Positions 7,349-15,182 are shown, numbered from the stretch's first letter. The stretch is 23,353 nucleotides of DNA from CAYJXK01 sp964374115 (GCA_964374115.1 CAYJXK010000011.1:1-23353); one strand, 5' to 3'. Numbers and translations: made by a program. The notes: generated by a model not told the origin, from the letters alone.

Positions 7349-7592
7349 TCTTTCCCCGCGAGACGCCTACGATGGCATTCACTGGGAAATAGAAAGACTG
7401 GCCGTTCTCTCCTGATTTAATCGGGACAGAACGACACAAGTGCCGGGCGTCTTTTGATGCGTCCGGTTTCCTCTGCAGATAGGTCATCTGCTCTCGGGTG
7501 GGACGAGTGCTCCCAATGCGTTTCTTTTTTCAATTGGGGCGCTATACCTGGTTGAGTACACTTCGATCCCACCCGTGGATCACCCCTTGTAT
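7349..7592 (+). other. Structured intergenic region before ndh
   Basis: This stretch holds no convincing gene but several hairpins: CGTTCT..CCTGAT/ATCGGG..AGAACG near 7404-7432, GCAGAT/ATCTGC near 7475-7491, and an outer pair CGGGTGGGA (7495-7503) with TCCCACCCG (7567-7575) enclosing CTCCCAAT/ATTGGGG. GACGCC/GGGCGTC may close the first part. A terminator-like hairpin follows at 7593. A short minus-strand open frame of 62 codons (7299-7487) overlaps it and cannot be excluded. Read together the pieces suggest a transcribed structured RNA or a mobile hairpin element. Confidence 0.4.
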
Positions 7593-7614
7593 ATCGACGA
7601 ATAGTCGATTTTTT
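7593..7614 (+). terminator. Short terminator-like hairpin before ndh
   Basis: ATCGAC (7593-7598) pairs with GTCGAT (7604-7609) around GAATA, followed by a run of six T. It fits an intrinsic terminator for a plus-strand RNA made from 7349-7592. It lies only 18 bases before the ndh ATG, so ndh needs its own start after it. Confidence 0.45.
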
Positions 7615-7631
7615 GATACCCTGGATTATGT

Positions 7632-8873
7632 ATGGGAAAAAAGATCACAACTGATATTCTCATTCTCGGCGCTGGCATTGGTGGATATGCCACGTTTCGT
7701 ACTCTCTCGAGATTATTGAAACGATATCATATCAAAAAAACGATCACCATCATTGATCAGAATAATTATTTTACATTTGTTCCCATGTTGCATGAAGTAG
7801 CAGTGGGCTCGATTGAGCCACATCATGCGGCAATCGCGCTTCGAGATCTTCTCTGCTGCACGCCGCATCAATATATAAAAGCGCGGGTGCAGCACATTGA
7901 TCCGAAGAAAAAAGAGGTACGCACGAGCGAAGGAATCATCGTGTATGCCTATTGTGTGGTGGCGCTCGGGAGTGAAGTAAATTTTTTTGATGTGCCCGGC
8001 GCTCGAGAACATACATACACAGTGCGCACACTCCCCGATGCCATGCAATTGCACAATGATTTTTTGCAAGCGCTCGAACATCCGCGACAGAAACGCGTAT
8101 CACTCGTGATCGTGGGTGGCGGGTGGACCGGTGTGGAGCTCACGGGGCAATTCGCAGATTTTGCTCGTGATGAAGGGGAACGATTGTATGGAGAAAAAAA
8201 GATTGATATCCATCTCGTGCACTCCGGCGCCACGATTTTGCCGCAATTGCCTGCCAAAGTCCAGAAGCGCGTGACAGAGCGCTTGAAATGGCTTGGAGTG
8301 CATATCCATTTCAACGCGAGGGCAAAAGGAGTGACTGAAGAGTCTGTCGATCTTAGCGATGGAACGAAAATTAAAAATGATATCGCTATTTGGACTGCCG
8401 GTTTTTTGGATACCGCTCACTGTGTCCTTTCTGAAAAAGAGTGCATGGATGGACGCATCCCTCTCACGCAGCATCTTCATCATGACGCATATCCGTCGCT
8501 TTATGGGGTCGGTGATGTGGCGCGTATCTTCAATCCTCATCAAACGATTCCTGTCCCACAGCTCGGAGAAGCAGCGTACAAAGAAGGACAATATGTGGCG
8601 CGCCACATTGTGGCCTCGATCCGAGGGAGAGACAAAAAGATGAAGCCGTTTGTATTTCGATCAATGGGAAATTTGATTCCAATCGGCGATTGGTACGGCG
8701 CGGCCGTGATTGGCCCGATCATTTTTTTTGGTTGGTTCGCGTGGTGGTTGCGGCGGACAGCGTATCTGATCTTCATACCAGGAGTTATTCGGAAATTACG
8801 CATCGTGATTGATTGGACGCTGCACAGTTTTGGGTCTCGGCATACATTGAGTATGGAAAAGAGGAAGAAGTGA
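7632..8873 (+). CDS. ndh: Type II NADH:quinone oxidoreductase (membrane-associated flavoprotein)
   Basis: This 413-residue protein has two dinucleotide-binding folds: FAD site LILGAGIGGYATF (about 10-22) and NAD(P)H site VIVGGGWTGVELTG (about 159-172). YGVGDVARI is the usual second FAD contact, and PQLGEAAYKEGQYVA is typical of NDH-2. The C-terminus has a hydrophobic, tryptophan-rich segment (IIFFGWFAWWLRRTAYLIFIPG) that should hold it to the membrane. NDH-2 moves electrons from NADH to quinone without pumping protons. No Shine-Dalgarno site is present; a GATACC (7615-7620) may act as a -10 box giving a leader of a few bases. DoxX follows 55 bases later. Confidence 0.87.
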   Translation: MGKKITTDILILGAGIGGYATFRTLSRLLKRYHIKKTITIIDQNNYFTFVPMLHEVAVGSIEPHHAAIALRDLLCCTPHQYIKARVQHIDPKKKEVRTSEGIIVYAYCVVALGSEVNFFDVPGAREHTYTVRTLPDAMQLHNDFLQALEHPRQKRVSLVIVGGGWTGVELTGQFADFARDEGERLYGEKKIDIHLVHSGATILPQLPAKVQKRVTERLKWLGVHIHFNARAKGVTEESVDLSDGTKIKNDIAIWTAGFLDTAHCVLSEKECMDGRIPLTQHLHHDAYPSLYGVGDVARIFNPHQTIPVPQLGEAAYKEGQYVARHIVASIRGRDKKMKPFVFRSMGNLIPIGDWYGAAVIGPIIFFGWFAWWLRRTAYLIFIPGVIRKLRIVIDWTLHSFGSRHTLSMEKRKK

Positions 8874-8928
8874 TGATATACTTGCTATGAGTTCGTTCAT
8901 AGCCAATAGTTTTTTTGTCTCTATTCAT

Positions 8929-9330
8929 ATGAATAATAATAGTTTGGGGAGGAACAAAAAAAATATAGGACTTCTCGCCCTTCGCTTGGGTGTCGGTATC
9001 GCATTTGTCTACCAAGGGTGGGGGAAACTCTCTGGCATGGAAGGCACGATCTCCATGTTTGACACAATGGGATTCCCCATGGCAGTATTTTTTGCATGGC
9101 TCGTGGCGCTCGTCGAATTTGTTGGCGGACTCGCGGTCATTTTTGGCGTCTTTACGCGGGTCGCGGCAAAGCTCCTCGCCATTATTATGATCGTAGCGCT
9201 CCTTGTGGTGCATACCAAACAGCCATTCGCGAGCGCATTGCTTCCGATCGCACTGCTCGGGGCAATACTTGGACTTCTTGGGGTCGGTGGAGGTGATTGG
9301 ATCGTAACCAAATCTGTGGTGGACAAATGA
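8929..9330 (+). CDS. DoxX family membrane protein
   Basis: This protein of about 133 residues has four membrane helices: IGLLALRLGVGIAFVYQGWGK, MAVFFAWLVALVEFVGGLAVIFG, KLLAIIMIVALLVVHT, and ALLPIALLGAILGLLGVGG. The FVYQGWGKL and VEFVGGLAVIFGVFTR phrases are typical of DoxX/DoxD-like proteins, which are linked to quinone or thiol redox chemistry in some members. ATG 8887 would add 14 residues, but an extended -10 (TGATATACT, ending 8882) predicts transcription from about 8889, after that codon. ATG 8929 is therefore preferred. Its place after ndh suggests a shared role in quinone redox. Confidence 0.78.
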   Translation: MNNNSLGRNKKNIGLLALRLGVGIAFVYQGWGKLSGMEGTISMFDTMGFPMAVFFAWLVALVEFVGGLAVIFGVFTRVAAKLLAIIMIVALLVVHTKQPFASALLPIALLGAILGLLGVGGGDWIVTKSVVDK

Positions 9331-9473
9331 AGTGAATCAAAAATCCCCCCCTAGGATTACTCTTAGGGATCGAGGGTGAGGGGCTCACCGTGGAGGTGAC
9401 CAGTTGCTATGCTACGGCACCACTATCGCGTCCATCCCGATGGCCATCGATATGGGTTTTTCGCCAGAAGTGT
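9331..9473 (+). promoter_or_regulatory. Leader with alternative hairpins before the ABC permease operon
   Basis: Between DoxX and the first permease, CCCTA/TAGGG forms a hairpin near 9348-9368. GGTGA/TCACC near 9375-9389 competes with CACC/GGTG near 9386-9398 because they share the CACC. A -10-like TGCTATGCT follows at 9405-9413, but no good -35 box is seen. Mutually exclusive hairpins can act as an attenuator; nothing proves it here. Confidence 0.3.
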
Positions 9474-10259
9474 ATGAAACGGAAATATGTGTCAGCATTT
9501 CGCATCGCCTGTTCGGAACAGCTCGTCTATCGTTTCAATTTTTTCATGGGCAGGATCCGCAACATCTTCATTTTGCTTCTTTTGTATTATGTATGGATGG
9601 CGCTCACGCACGCCACTCAGAGATTCGCGGATTTTACTCAGGACGATTTACTCTTGTATGTATTCGGCGCGCATCTCTTACGTTCGATCGTCTTTGGGAG
9701 TCAATCAAGGCGTATTGCGCAAGAGATTAATAATGGAACTTTTTCGCTCTATCTCGTTCGCCCCGTGAATCATTTTTGGTTTTTTTATTTCTGCGAATTG
9801 GCGGAGCGATTGATTCTCACTTTCACAGCCATCATAGAAATTATTATTCTCGGTTTTGTCCTTCATCTCAATCTTTTCTCCTCCCTATCCTTCCAAAGCG
9901 GAATGGTATTCCTATCCATCATCCTCGCTCATTTCCTCTACTATCTCCTAAGCTATGCGTTCAGTCTCCTCGCGTTCTGGTCGCGCGAAGCCATGGGGCC
10001 GAGGTTTCTTTTTGAGTGGTTTCTCGAATTCGCGTCAGGCGCGTATTTCCCACTCCATATTGTGGGACAATTATTTTTTTCATTTTTGAGTTTTCTCCCA
10101 TTTATGTACCTTATCTATACTCCACTTATGATACTACTCGGAAAAATAGAAGAAGGGCGAGGAGTGTTGCTTCAACTTATGTGGATTGGTGTGAGCGTAC
10201 TCTTGTGCGTATTCATTTGGAGGCAAGGATTGGAGAAATATAGTGGAGAAGGGATATGA
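9474..10259 (+). CDS. ABC-2 type permease, pair 1 first subunit
   Basis: This 261-residue integral membrane protein has six predicted helices (for example NIFILLLLYYVWMAL, LTFTAIIEIIILGFVLHL, GMVFLSIILAHFLYYLLSYAF). After helix 2 it has EINNGTFSLYLVRPVNHFWF, the loop typical of the ABC-2_2 / PF06182-like families. It ends WRQGLEKYSGEGI, resembling the end of the third permease (WKRGVRRFEGVGM), so the two are paralogues. The start at ATG 9474 (MKRKYVSAFRIACSEQ) aligns with the other permeases; the frame upstream is not hydrophobic. Its stop overlaps the next start (ATGA). Substrate unknown. Confidence 0.82.
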   Translation: MKRKYVSAFRIACSEQLVYRFNFFMGRIRNIFILLLLYYVWMALTHATQRFADFTQDDLLLYVFGAHLLRSIVFGSQSRRIAQEINNGTFSLYLVRPVNHFWFFYFCELAERLILTFTAIIEIIILGFVLHLNLFSSLSFQSGMVFLSIILAHFLYYLLSYAFSLLAFWSREAMGPRFLFEWFLEFASGAYFPLHIVGQLFFSFLSFLPFMYLIYTPLMILLGKIEEGRGVLLQLMWIGVSVLLCVFIWRQGLEKYSGEGI

Positions 10260-11038
10260 AGCACATAAAAGTCTGGCGACAACTTGTCTCTTGCTCATTT
10301 GGCAGTTTTGCGAGTAATCGCATTGATTCTTTTTCTTATCTCACAGGGAAACTCATGCGATTTGGATTTTTTTGGTTGTTTATCACGTCGGTTTTTCGGT
10401 TTACTCCCTCATTTGTCGGATACACCAAACAGGAAGTGCTCTTGTTTTTTCTTACGTTCAATTTTGTGGATGTGTTGGCGCAAATTTTTTTTCGTGGCAT
10501 TTATCTTTTTACCAGCGATGTGCGAAAAGGGAATTTTGATTTCGTGCTTGCGAAACCTGTGAACCCCCTGTTTTTTATCCTGTCGCGACTTATTGATATA
10601 CTTGATTTCGTGTTTCTTTTTCCAATCATGGGGTGCCTGGTGTACGTCGTGATGCAACTGCCGTATGCGCTGTCTGCAGGGTCTTTTTTTTGGTATTTTG
10701 CTTACATTGTTCTTGGGCTCGTCATTATATTGGGCATTCATATTTTCACAGCATCGATTGCCATTTGGACTGAGGAAAGCGAACATGTGATATGGTTGTA
10801 TCGTGAAGGCATGACGATTGGCCGATTTCCTCCGGATATGTTGCCTGGAAGTCTTCAATTTCTTTTTACCTATGTCATCCCAATCATTGTGGTTGTCTCA
10901 TATCCCACGAAAGCGCTTCTTGGCGAGCTTGGATATATCCATGGAATGATCGCCGTGCTTATAGCTTGCGGATTCCTAGGTGTGTCTCTTGTATTTTGGA
11001 AGAAAGCACTTCGCGCATATTCGAGCGCATCAAGCTAA
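10256..11038 (+). CDS. ABC-2 type permease, pair 1 second subunit
   Basis: This 260-residue membrane protein has about six helices. It has the diagnostic DVRKGNFDFVLAKPVNPLFFILSR loop (broken here only for family comparison) and GRFPPDMLPG before a late helix. It ends FWKKALRAYSSASS, nearly the same as the fourth permease (FWKKAIQNYSSASS), so these two are paralogues. It starts within the stop of the previous gene and ends one base before the next ATG, so translation is coupled. Likely forms a heterodimer with the first permease. Confidence 0.84.
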   Translation: MKHIKVWRQLVSCSFGSFASNRIDSFSYLTGKLMRFGFFWLFITSVFRFTPSFVGYTKQEVLLFFLTFNFVDVLAQIFFRGIYLFTSDVRKGNFDFVLAKPVNPLFFILSRLIDILDFVFLFPIMGCLVYVVMQLPYALSAGSFFWYFAYIVLGLVIILGIHIFTASIAIWTEESEHVIWLYREGMTIGRFPPDMLPGSLQFLFTYVIPIIVVVSYPTKALLGELGYIHGMIAVLIACGFLGVSLVFWKKALRAYSSASS

Positions 11039-11039
11039 T

Positions 11040-11834
11040 ATGCATAAATATCTCTCTATTTTCCGCATCGCCATGGTTGAATCGCTTATGTATCGAGCGC
11101 GGTTTGTGGTGTGGCTGTTTGTTGATATGATTTGGATTACCGTGCTTCCATTCGCGTGGCTCACGGTGTATGGAGCCAAAGATTCGATTGGAGGATTTGA
11201 TCGGGTCATGATTGTATCATATTTTTTCTTCATGCCTTTCATGAGCAGATTGACGGCGCATTATCATAATGAAGAGATTCAGCGAGAAATCAAAGAAGGA
11301 TTCCTCGCGGCACATCTCGTACGACCGATTCCATATCTTGTCTATCGCATGGTTCAGGAGCAAGGATACAAAATATTTCAACTTGGCATACTTCTTTTTT
11401 TAATGGTTCTTGTGTATCCGTTGCTTCGTGATTTTATTCGTCTCCCTCATGTGGGTTGGTATCTTCTCTGGCTTCTTCCTATTTCTGCGCTCTCGCTTCT
11501 TCTTACTGGAATACTCGCAAACATTCTCGGCATGGTGTCGTTTTGGACCACGCAAGGAGAATGGGTCAAGCATTTTTGGTGGATGTTTTCTTATTTTGTC
11601 AGCGGCGCTGTAGCCCCCTTAAGTTTTTTTCCTGGGGCAGTCGAGCGCTTGCTCGAGCTGACTCCCTTTCCTCTTATTATTATGGTTCCTCTGCAAGTCC
11701 TTTTGGGGACCATTTCTTCTTCTGAGCTCGTGCGCTGGTGTTTTGTCGGTGGTTTTTGGGTGATTGTGCTGTTTGGGCTCAATATTATTATGTGGAAAAG
11801 AGGTGTACGACGATTTGAAGGAGTAGGGATGTAA
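11040..11834 (+). CDS. ABC-2 type permease, pair 2 first subunit
   Basis: This 264-residue membrane protein begins MHKYLSIFRIAMVESLMYRA, a typical amphipathic lead-in to helix 1. The loop EIKEGFLAAHLVRPIPYLVYR matches that of the first permease. Helices include GILLFLMVLVYPLL and LLWLLPISALSLLLTGILAN. It is paralogous to the gene at 9474-10259. The ATG lies one base after the previous stop and its own stop is 4 bases before the next ATG. No Shine-Dalgarno sites are evident inside the operon, so coupling by termination-reinitiation is likely. Confidence 0.83.
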   Translation: MHKYLSIFRIAMVESLMYRARFVVWLFVDMIWITVLPFAWLTVYGAKDSIGGFDRVMIVSYFFFMPFMSRLTAHYHNEEIQREIKEGFLAAHLVRPIPYLVYRMVQEQGYKIFQLGILLFLMVLVYPLLRDFIRLPHVGWYLLWLLPISALSLLLTGILANILGMVSFWTTQGEWVKHFWWMFSYFVSGAVAPLSFFPGAVERLLELTPFPLIIMVPLQVLLGTISSSELVRWCFVGGFWVIVLFGLNIIMWKRGVRRFEGVGM

Positions 11835-11838
11835 CCAT

Positions 11839-12624
11839 ATGAAACAATATATGCGAGTATTGCGTGCCATCATGGGGAACTCTCTCTCCTATATGTTTGC
11901 GTATCGTGCAGATGTGGTTATGAGAATATTAGTCGGAGTCGGGTGGTCATTTGTTTCGATCGCGATCTTGGAGCTTCTTTTTTTGCACACGGGGGATTTT
12001 AATGGATGGAGTAAGGGAGAGATGATCCTCATTCTTATTAGTCTTGAGATTGGTATTAACGTGGGCAACATCATTGGCAATTATATCGAATCGCTTGAGT
12101 CAAATATTCGTTTGGGATTTTTTGATGTTGTTATTACGAAGCCGATTGATTCACAATTTTTGTCTCTATTTGGCCGTCCAGATTTTACGGGCTTCTTGTA
12201 TGTTCCGGCGACACTCGTTCCATATATGATCGCACTCTCTTCGTACGACGTTACCATTCAATGGAAGATGTTGCCTCTGTATATTCTTCTTCTTGTGAAC
12301 GCGAATATCATGTGGTTGTCGCTCAAAACAATCCTTATGACAATCAATTTTTGGAAACAAAAACTTGAAAATCTCAAAGATATTATGAATACGCTATGGG
12401 AATTCGGCCGGTTTCCGCCATCGATTTTCCCCAAACCCATTCGTATTATCATCCACACGATTTTCCCTCTTGCATTCATGGGTACTGTCCCGGCAGAAGT
12501 CTTGAAGGGTGAACCGTCGTGGTTTTTGGTTGGTGGATCATTCGTTGTCGCCGGGTTTTTTCTTGCGGGATCACGATTGTTTTGGAAAAAAGCGATACAG
12601 AATTATTCGAGCGCGTCGAGCTAA
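11839..12624 (+). CDS. ABC-2 type permease, pair 2 second subunit
   Basis: This 261-residue membrane protein carries the signature loop NIRLGFFDVVITKPIDSQF and GRFPPSIFPKP, the second matching GRFPPDMLPG of the gene at 10256-11038, and the tail YSSASS is identical. Membrane segments include VVMRILVGVGWSFVSIAILELLF and PLYILLLVNANIMWL. It is the last permease before the ATPase, from which it is separated by 112 bases with promoter-like TATAAT boxes at 12655 and 12724. Confidence 0.83.
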   Translation: MKQYMRVLRAIMGNSLSYMFAYRADVVMRILVGVGWSFVSIAILELLFLHTGDFNGWSKGEMILILISLEIGINVGNIIGNYIESLESNIRLGFFDVVITKPIDSQFLSLFGRPDFTGFLYVPATLVPYMIALSSYDVTIQWKMLPLYILLLVNANIMWLSLKTILMTINFWKQKLENLKDIMNTLWEFGRFPPSIFPKPIRIIIHTIFPLAFMGTVPAEVLKGEPSWFLVGGSFVVAGFFLAGSRLFWKKAIQNYSSASS

Positions 12625-12720
12625 ATTTTGTGTAAATGCGGTCGAGGTGTGTTGTATAATGCACTTTTCGTTTGCCAACCCTTTCGCCTTTTCTTTTTGA
12701 GTGGTGTTTTATGAAAGACA

Positions 12721-12729
12721 TGGTATAAT
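12721..12729 (+). promoter_or_regulatory. Extended -10 promoter of the ABC ATPase, leaderless
   Basis: TGGTATAAT is a perfect extended -10 (TGnTATAAT). Seven bases later the ATG at 12737 begins, so the transcript should start at or one base before the start codon. No -35 box at the right distance is present, which extended -10 promoters tolerate. A second TATAAT at 12655-12660 could add a longer transcript. Confidence 0.6.
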
Positions 12730-12736
12730 AAGATAA

Positions 12737-13744
12737 ATGTTGATTCCTCATATGCCCATCGTCGAAGTAAAAAATCTTTCCAAAACCTATGAATACTATC
12801 GTAAACAGCCAGGACTCTGGAATTCAGTGAAGAGTCTGTTTCATCGTGAAAAATTGTTTACGCACGCAGTGAACGATATTTCTTTTTCTATTGAAGAAGG
12901 AGAACTGGTGGGGTTTCTGGGACCCAATGGCGCCGGGAAAACCACGACCCTCAAAATGCTCTCTGGCATTTTGTATCCCACAAGTGGAGAGGCGAAGGTG
13001 CTTGGGTATACGCCGTGGAAACGGCAAAAAGAATTTCAGAAACAGTTCGCGATTGTGATGGGGCAGAAAAATCAACTCTGGTGGGATCTGCCTGCGATGG
13101 AAAGTTTTATTTTGAACAAAGAAATTTACGAAGTGCCAGACAGACAATTCAAACAAACACTTGATGAGCTCACGACCCTTCTTGATATTACACATCTTCT
13201 TGATGTGCAGGTGCGCAAACTTTCGCTTGGTGAGCGCATGAAGTGCGAGCTTGTGGCAGCGCTTCTTCATTCTCCAAAAGTCCTTTTTCTCGATGAACCG
13301 ACGATTGGACTCGATGTGGTATCGCAGAACAACATTCGAGAATTCCTCAAGAAATATAACAAACAAAAAAAGATAACCATTGTCCTTACCTCACACTACA
13401 TGGAGGATGTCGAAGCGCTCTCCCAACGCGTGATTATCATTAATCATGGAGAATTGATCTACGACGGAGGGCTTCAGGCGCTGCTTGACCAATATATTGA
13501 TCACAAAGTTTTGGAAATCACTTTTACCGAAGAGGTGACTGCACAGAAGTTGAATTCTCTTGGACGGTTGCGAGAACATACAACCAAACGAGCGGTGCTT
13601 GAGGTGACCAAAGCCGAATCGAAAAAAGTTGCTGCAAAAATACTCACGAAGTTTCCCGTTGACGATATCTTGATCAATGAGGTAGAAATTGACACCGTTA
13701 TCCGAAAAATTTTTACAGAAAAAAAACGCAAAATCCCTCGATAA
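12737..13744 (+). CDS. ABC transporter ATPase (ABC-2 exporter)
   Basis: This 335-residue cytoplasmic ATPase has Walker A at 62-69 (GPNGAGKT), Q-loop region IVMGQKNQLWWDLP (106-119), signature LSLGERM (162-168) in place of LSGGQ, Walker B VLFLDEP (182-188) and H-loop His220 (TSHYM). The extra 80 C-terminal residues are the regulatory tail seen in this exporter class. The LSLGER signature and GQKNQLWWDLP are typical of ATPases that serve PF06182-like permeases, so the four upstream permeases are its likely partners. The leaderless ATG at 12737 is preferred; an in-frame ATG at 12752 would remove five residues. It is the only ATPase for two permease pairs. Confidence 0.88.
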   Translation: MLIPHMPIVEVKNLSKTYEYYRKQPGLWNSVKSLFHREKLFTHAVNDISFSIEEGELVGFLGPNGAGKTTTLKMLSGILYPTSGEAKVLGYTPWKRQKEFQKQFAIVMGQKNQLWWDLPAMESFILNKEIYEVPDRQFKQTLDELTTLLDITHLLDVQVRKLSLGERMKCELVAALLHSPKVLFLDEPTIGLDVVSQNNIREFLKKYNKQKKITIVLTSHYMEDVEALSQRVIIINHGELIYDGGLQALLDQYIDHKVLEITFTEEVTAQKLNSLGRLREHTTKRAVLEVTKAESKKVAAKILTKFPVDDILINEVEIDTVIRKIFTEKKRKIPR

Positions 13745-13748
13745 GGTA

Positions 13749-13933
13749 GTTACTGACTCTTAACACGTACCTCAACACTACAACCTATGATTTTGGTCAC
13801 CTTCTCGCCCTTCACCATAAAAAATCCTCACTGTATCTACGGATACACCTGCGTTTTTTACGGCTCCAGGGCTTCGAATCTGACTCAAAATCATACCGTG
13901 TATTCGTTAAGGTACGTGTTAAGAGTCAGTAAC
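13749..13933. repeat. Long hairpin with 24-bp perfect terminal inverted repeats
   Basis: Positions 13749-13772 and 13910-13933 are exact reverse complements over 24 bases. Inside, TATGATTTTG.GTCA and its complement pair again (near 13786-13799 and 13880-13895), and TGTATC/GATACA form the tip around TACG. The whole 185-base unit folds as one rod. On the minus strand it contains a 38-codon open frame (13778-13894) and a 22-codon frame starting at 13818 behind GAGGA. No target-site duplication is seen. It may be a MITE-like element or a structured RNA; it occupies the gap between the ATPase and the AI-2E gene. Confidence 0.6.
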
Positions 13934-13970
13934 TTTCGCGTTTGCCTCTCAAAGAGGTGAACGCCGATAG
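13931..13970. repeat. Short copy of a structured repeat shared with 19098-19266
   Basis: The hairpin GCGTTTGCCTCT-CAA-AGAGGTGAACGC (13938-13964) has a 12-bp stem including two G-U pairs. Its two arms and flanks match, on the opposite strand, the two ends of the long element upstream of the redox fusion: 16 bases at one end and 23 at the other. Here only a few bases separate the arms, against 130 there. It overlaps the end of the 24-bp inverted repeat by three bases. Confidence 0.65.
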
Positions 13971-14010
13971 CAACGCGTAAGTCATTGTAACATTTTTTTA
14001 CCGCAATTCT

Positions 14011-15072
14011 ATGCAAGACAAACTCCATTTCTCTCGCGTGCGCACTATTTTTTTCTTCTCCCTCATCCTCATGCTCTCGATCGCGATGCTCTATGTGCTC
14101 CGGCCATTTTTGTATCCGATTTTTTGGGCGTCTGTCGTCGCGATTATGTTTTATCCGGTGTACAAGTTGTTTCTCAGATATCTCCGTCTTCCTGCCGTGA
14201 GCGCGGGGCTGACTCTTATTGTCGTCATCGTTACCATTATCTTGCCACTCATTTTGGTTTCCACGCTTGTGATCCATGGATCTATTGGATTCTATCAGAG
14301 GGTATCTGAGCTCAGCAATCTTCGAGATTCTGGCGCGTTGTCATCGCGATTAGAACACACAATGTTCGGGCCATATCTGGGTTTTATCAAAACACAACTT
14401 ACGACCTATGGCCCAAACATCGCCAAGCAGGTAAACTATTTTCTTCTTTCCAGCCTCAAAGATATCACACAAAATACCCTGCGATTTATCTTTTTGCTCT
14501 TTGTGATGTTTTATTCTCTTTTTTATTTCCTTAAAGACGGTCCGCGATTGCTCCGGCGTCTCATGCATCTGTCGCCACTTGGCGACCAATATGAAAAAAT
14601 GCTCTACGGTCGATTTACTTCGACTGCTCGAGCCACACTCAAAGGAACGCTCATTGTTGGCGGTATCCAAGGGGTGCTCGGGGGGCTCCTCTTTTGGGCA
14701 GTGGGGATCGAGGGCGCGCTAGTATGGGGAGTGATCATGACATCATTCGCCATTATTCCAGCCGTTGGGCCGTCTATCATTTGGCTTCCAGGGGCTTTGG
14801 TTATGATCGCGCTTGGCAATGTCACTGAGGGAATTATTATTCTCTCGGTCGGCGTTGGCGTGATCAGTGTGATTGACAATATCTTGCGCCCTCGGCTCAT
14901 CGGGCGTGATATTCAGATGCATCCCCTCATCGCTTTTTTCGCGACCCTTGGCGGGATTATTCTGTTTGGTATTTCTGGATTTGTGATCGGGCCTGTGATC
15001 GCGGCGCTCTATCTCTCGGTCATGGCCATGTACGATCATTATTACGAACATGAATTGGGGAAAGAGGGATAG
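14011..15072 (+). CDS. AI-2E family transporter (TqsA/YdiK-type membrane protein)
   Basis: This 353-residue integral membrane protein has the family arrangement. Two N-terminal helices (FFFSLILMLSIAMLYVLRPFLYPIFWA, LTLIVVIVTIILPLILVSTLV) precede a long soluble stretch with amphipathic helices. A dense C-terminal membrane block contains GTLIVGGIQGVLGGLLFWAVGI, IPAVGPSIIWLPGALVMIA and DNILRPRLIGRDIQMHPLIAFFATLGG. The last phrase is the strongest family signature. Family members export AI-2 or act as Na+/H+ antiporters; the substrate here cannot be told. The stop is 4 bases from the encoded CCA end of the opposing tRNA-Leu. Confidence 0.9.
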   Translation: MQDKLHFSRVRTIFFFSLILMLSIAMLYVLRPFLYPIFWASVVAIMFYPVYKLFLRYLRLPAVSAGLTLIVVIVTIILPLILVSTLVIHGSIGFYQRVSELSNLRDSGALSSRLEHTMFGPYLGFIKTQLTTYGPNIAKQVNYFLLSSLKDITQNTLRFIFLLFVMFYSLFYFLKDGPRLLRRLMHLSPLGDQYEKMLYGRFTSTARATLKGTLIVGGIQGVLGGLLFWAVGIEGALVWGVIMTSFAIIPAVGPSIIWLPGALVMIALGNVTEGIIILSVGVGVISVIDNILRPRLIGRDIQMHPLIAFFATLGGIILFGISGFVIGPVIAALYLSVMAMYDHYYEHELGKEG

Positions 15073-15076
15073 TGTT

Positions 15077-15162
15077 TGGTGCCGCGGGCGGGAATCGAAC
15101 CCACACGACCTTGCGGTCTGGAGATTTTAAGTCTCCTGTGTCTACCGTTCCACCACCGCGGC
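15077..15162 (-). tRNA. tRNA-Leu (anticodon TAA), CCA encoded
   Basis: The minus strand shows acceptor stem GCCGCGG/CCGCGGC, anticodon stem GGAGA/TCTCC with loop CTTAAAA, a long variable arm (GACC..GGTC) and T-arm loop TTCGATT. Anticodon TAA reads TTA. The discriminator A (15080) is followed by CCA (15077-15079). Long variable arm plus TAA fixes it as a leucine tRNA. Confidence 0.94.
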
Positions 15163-15182
15163 GTTTTATACAGAGCGAGCGC

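Noticed and set aside
8887..8928. Earlier ATG for the DoxX gene
   Set aside because: The codon lies 5 bases after an extended -10 box and would precede the expected transcript start; the added residues are not part of the family.
4448..9330. Possible recoding of UGA as seen in some CPR lineages
   Set aside because: rarA, DoxX and other intact genes end at TGA at their expected lengths, so UGA is a stop.
13778..13894. 38-codon frame inside the 24-bp inverted repeat element
   Set aside because: Its ends coincide with the inner inverted repeat, so the sequence is constrained by pairing; no evidence for a protein was seen beyond an open frame.
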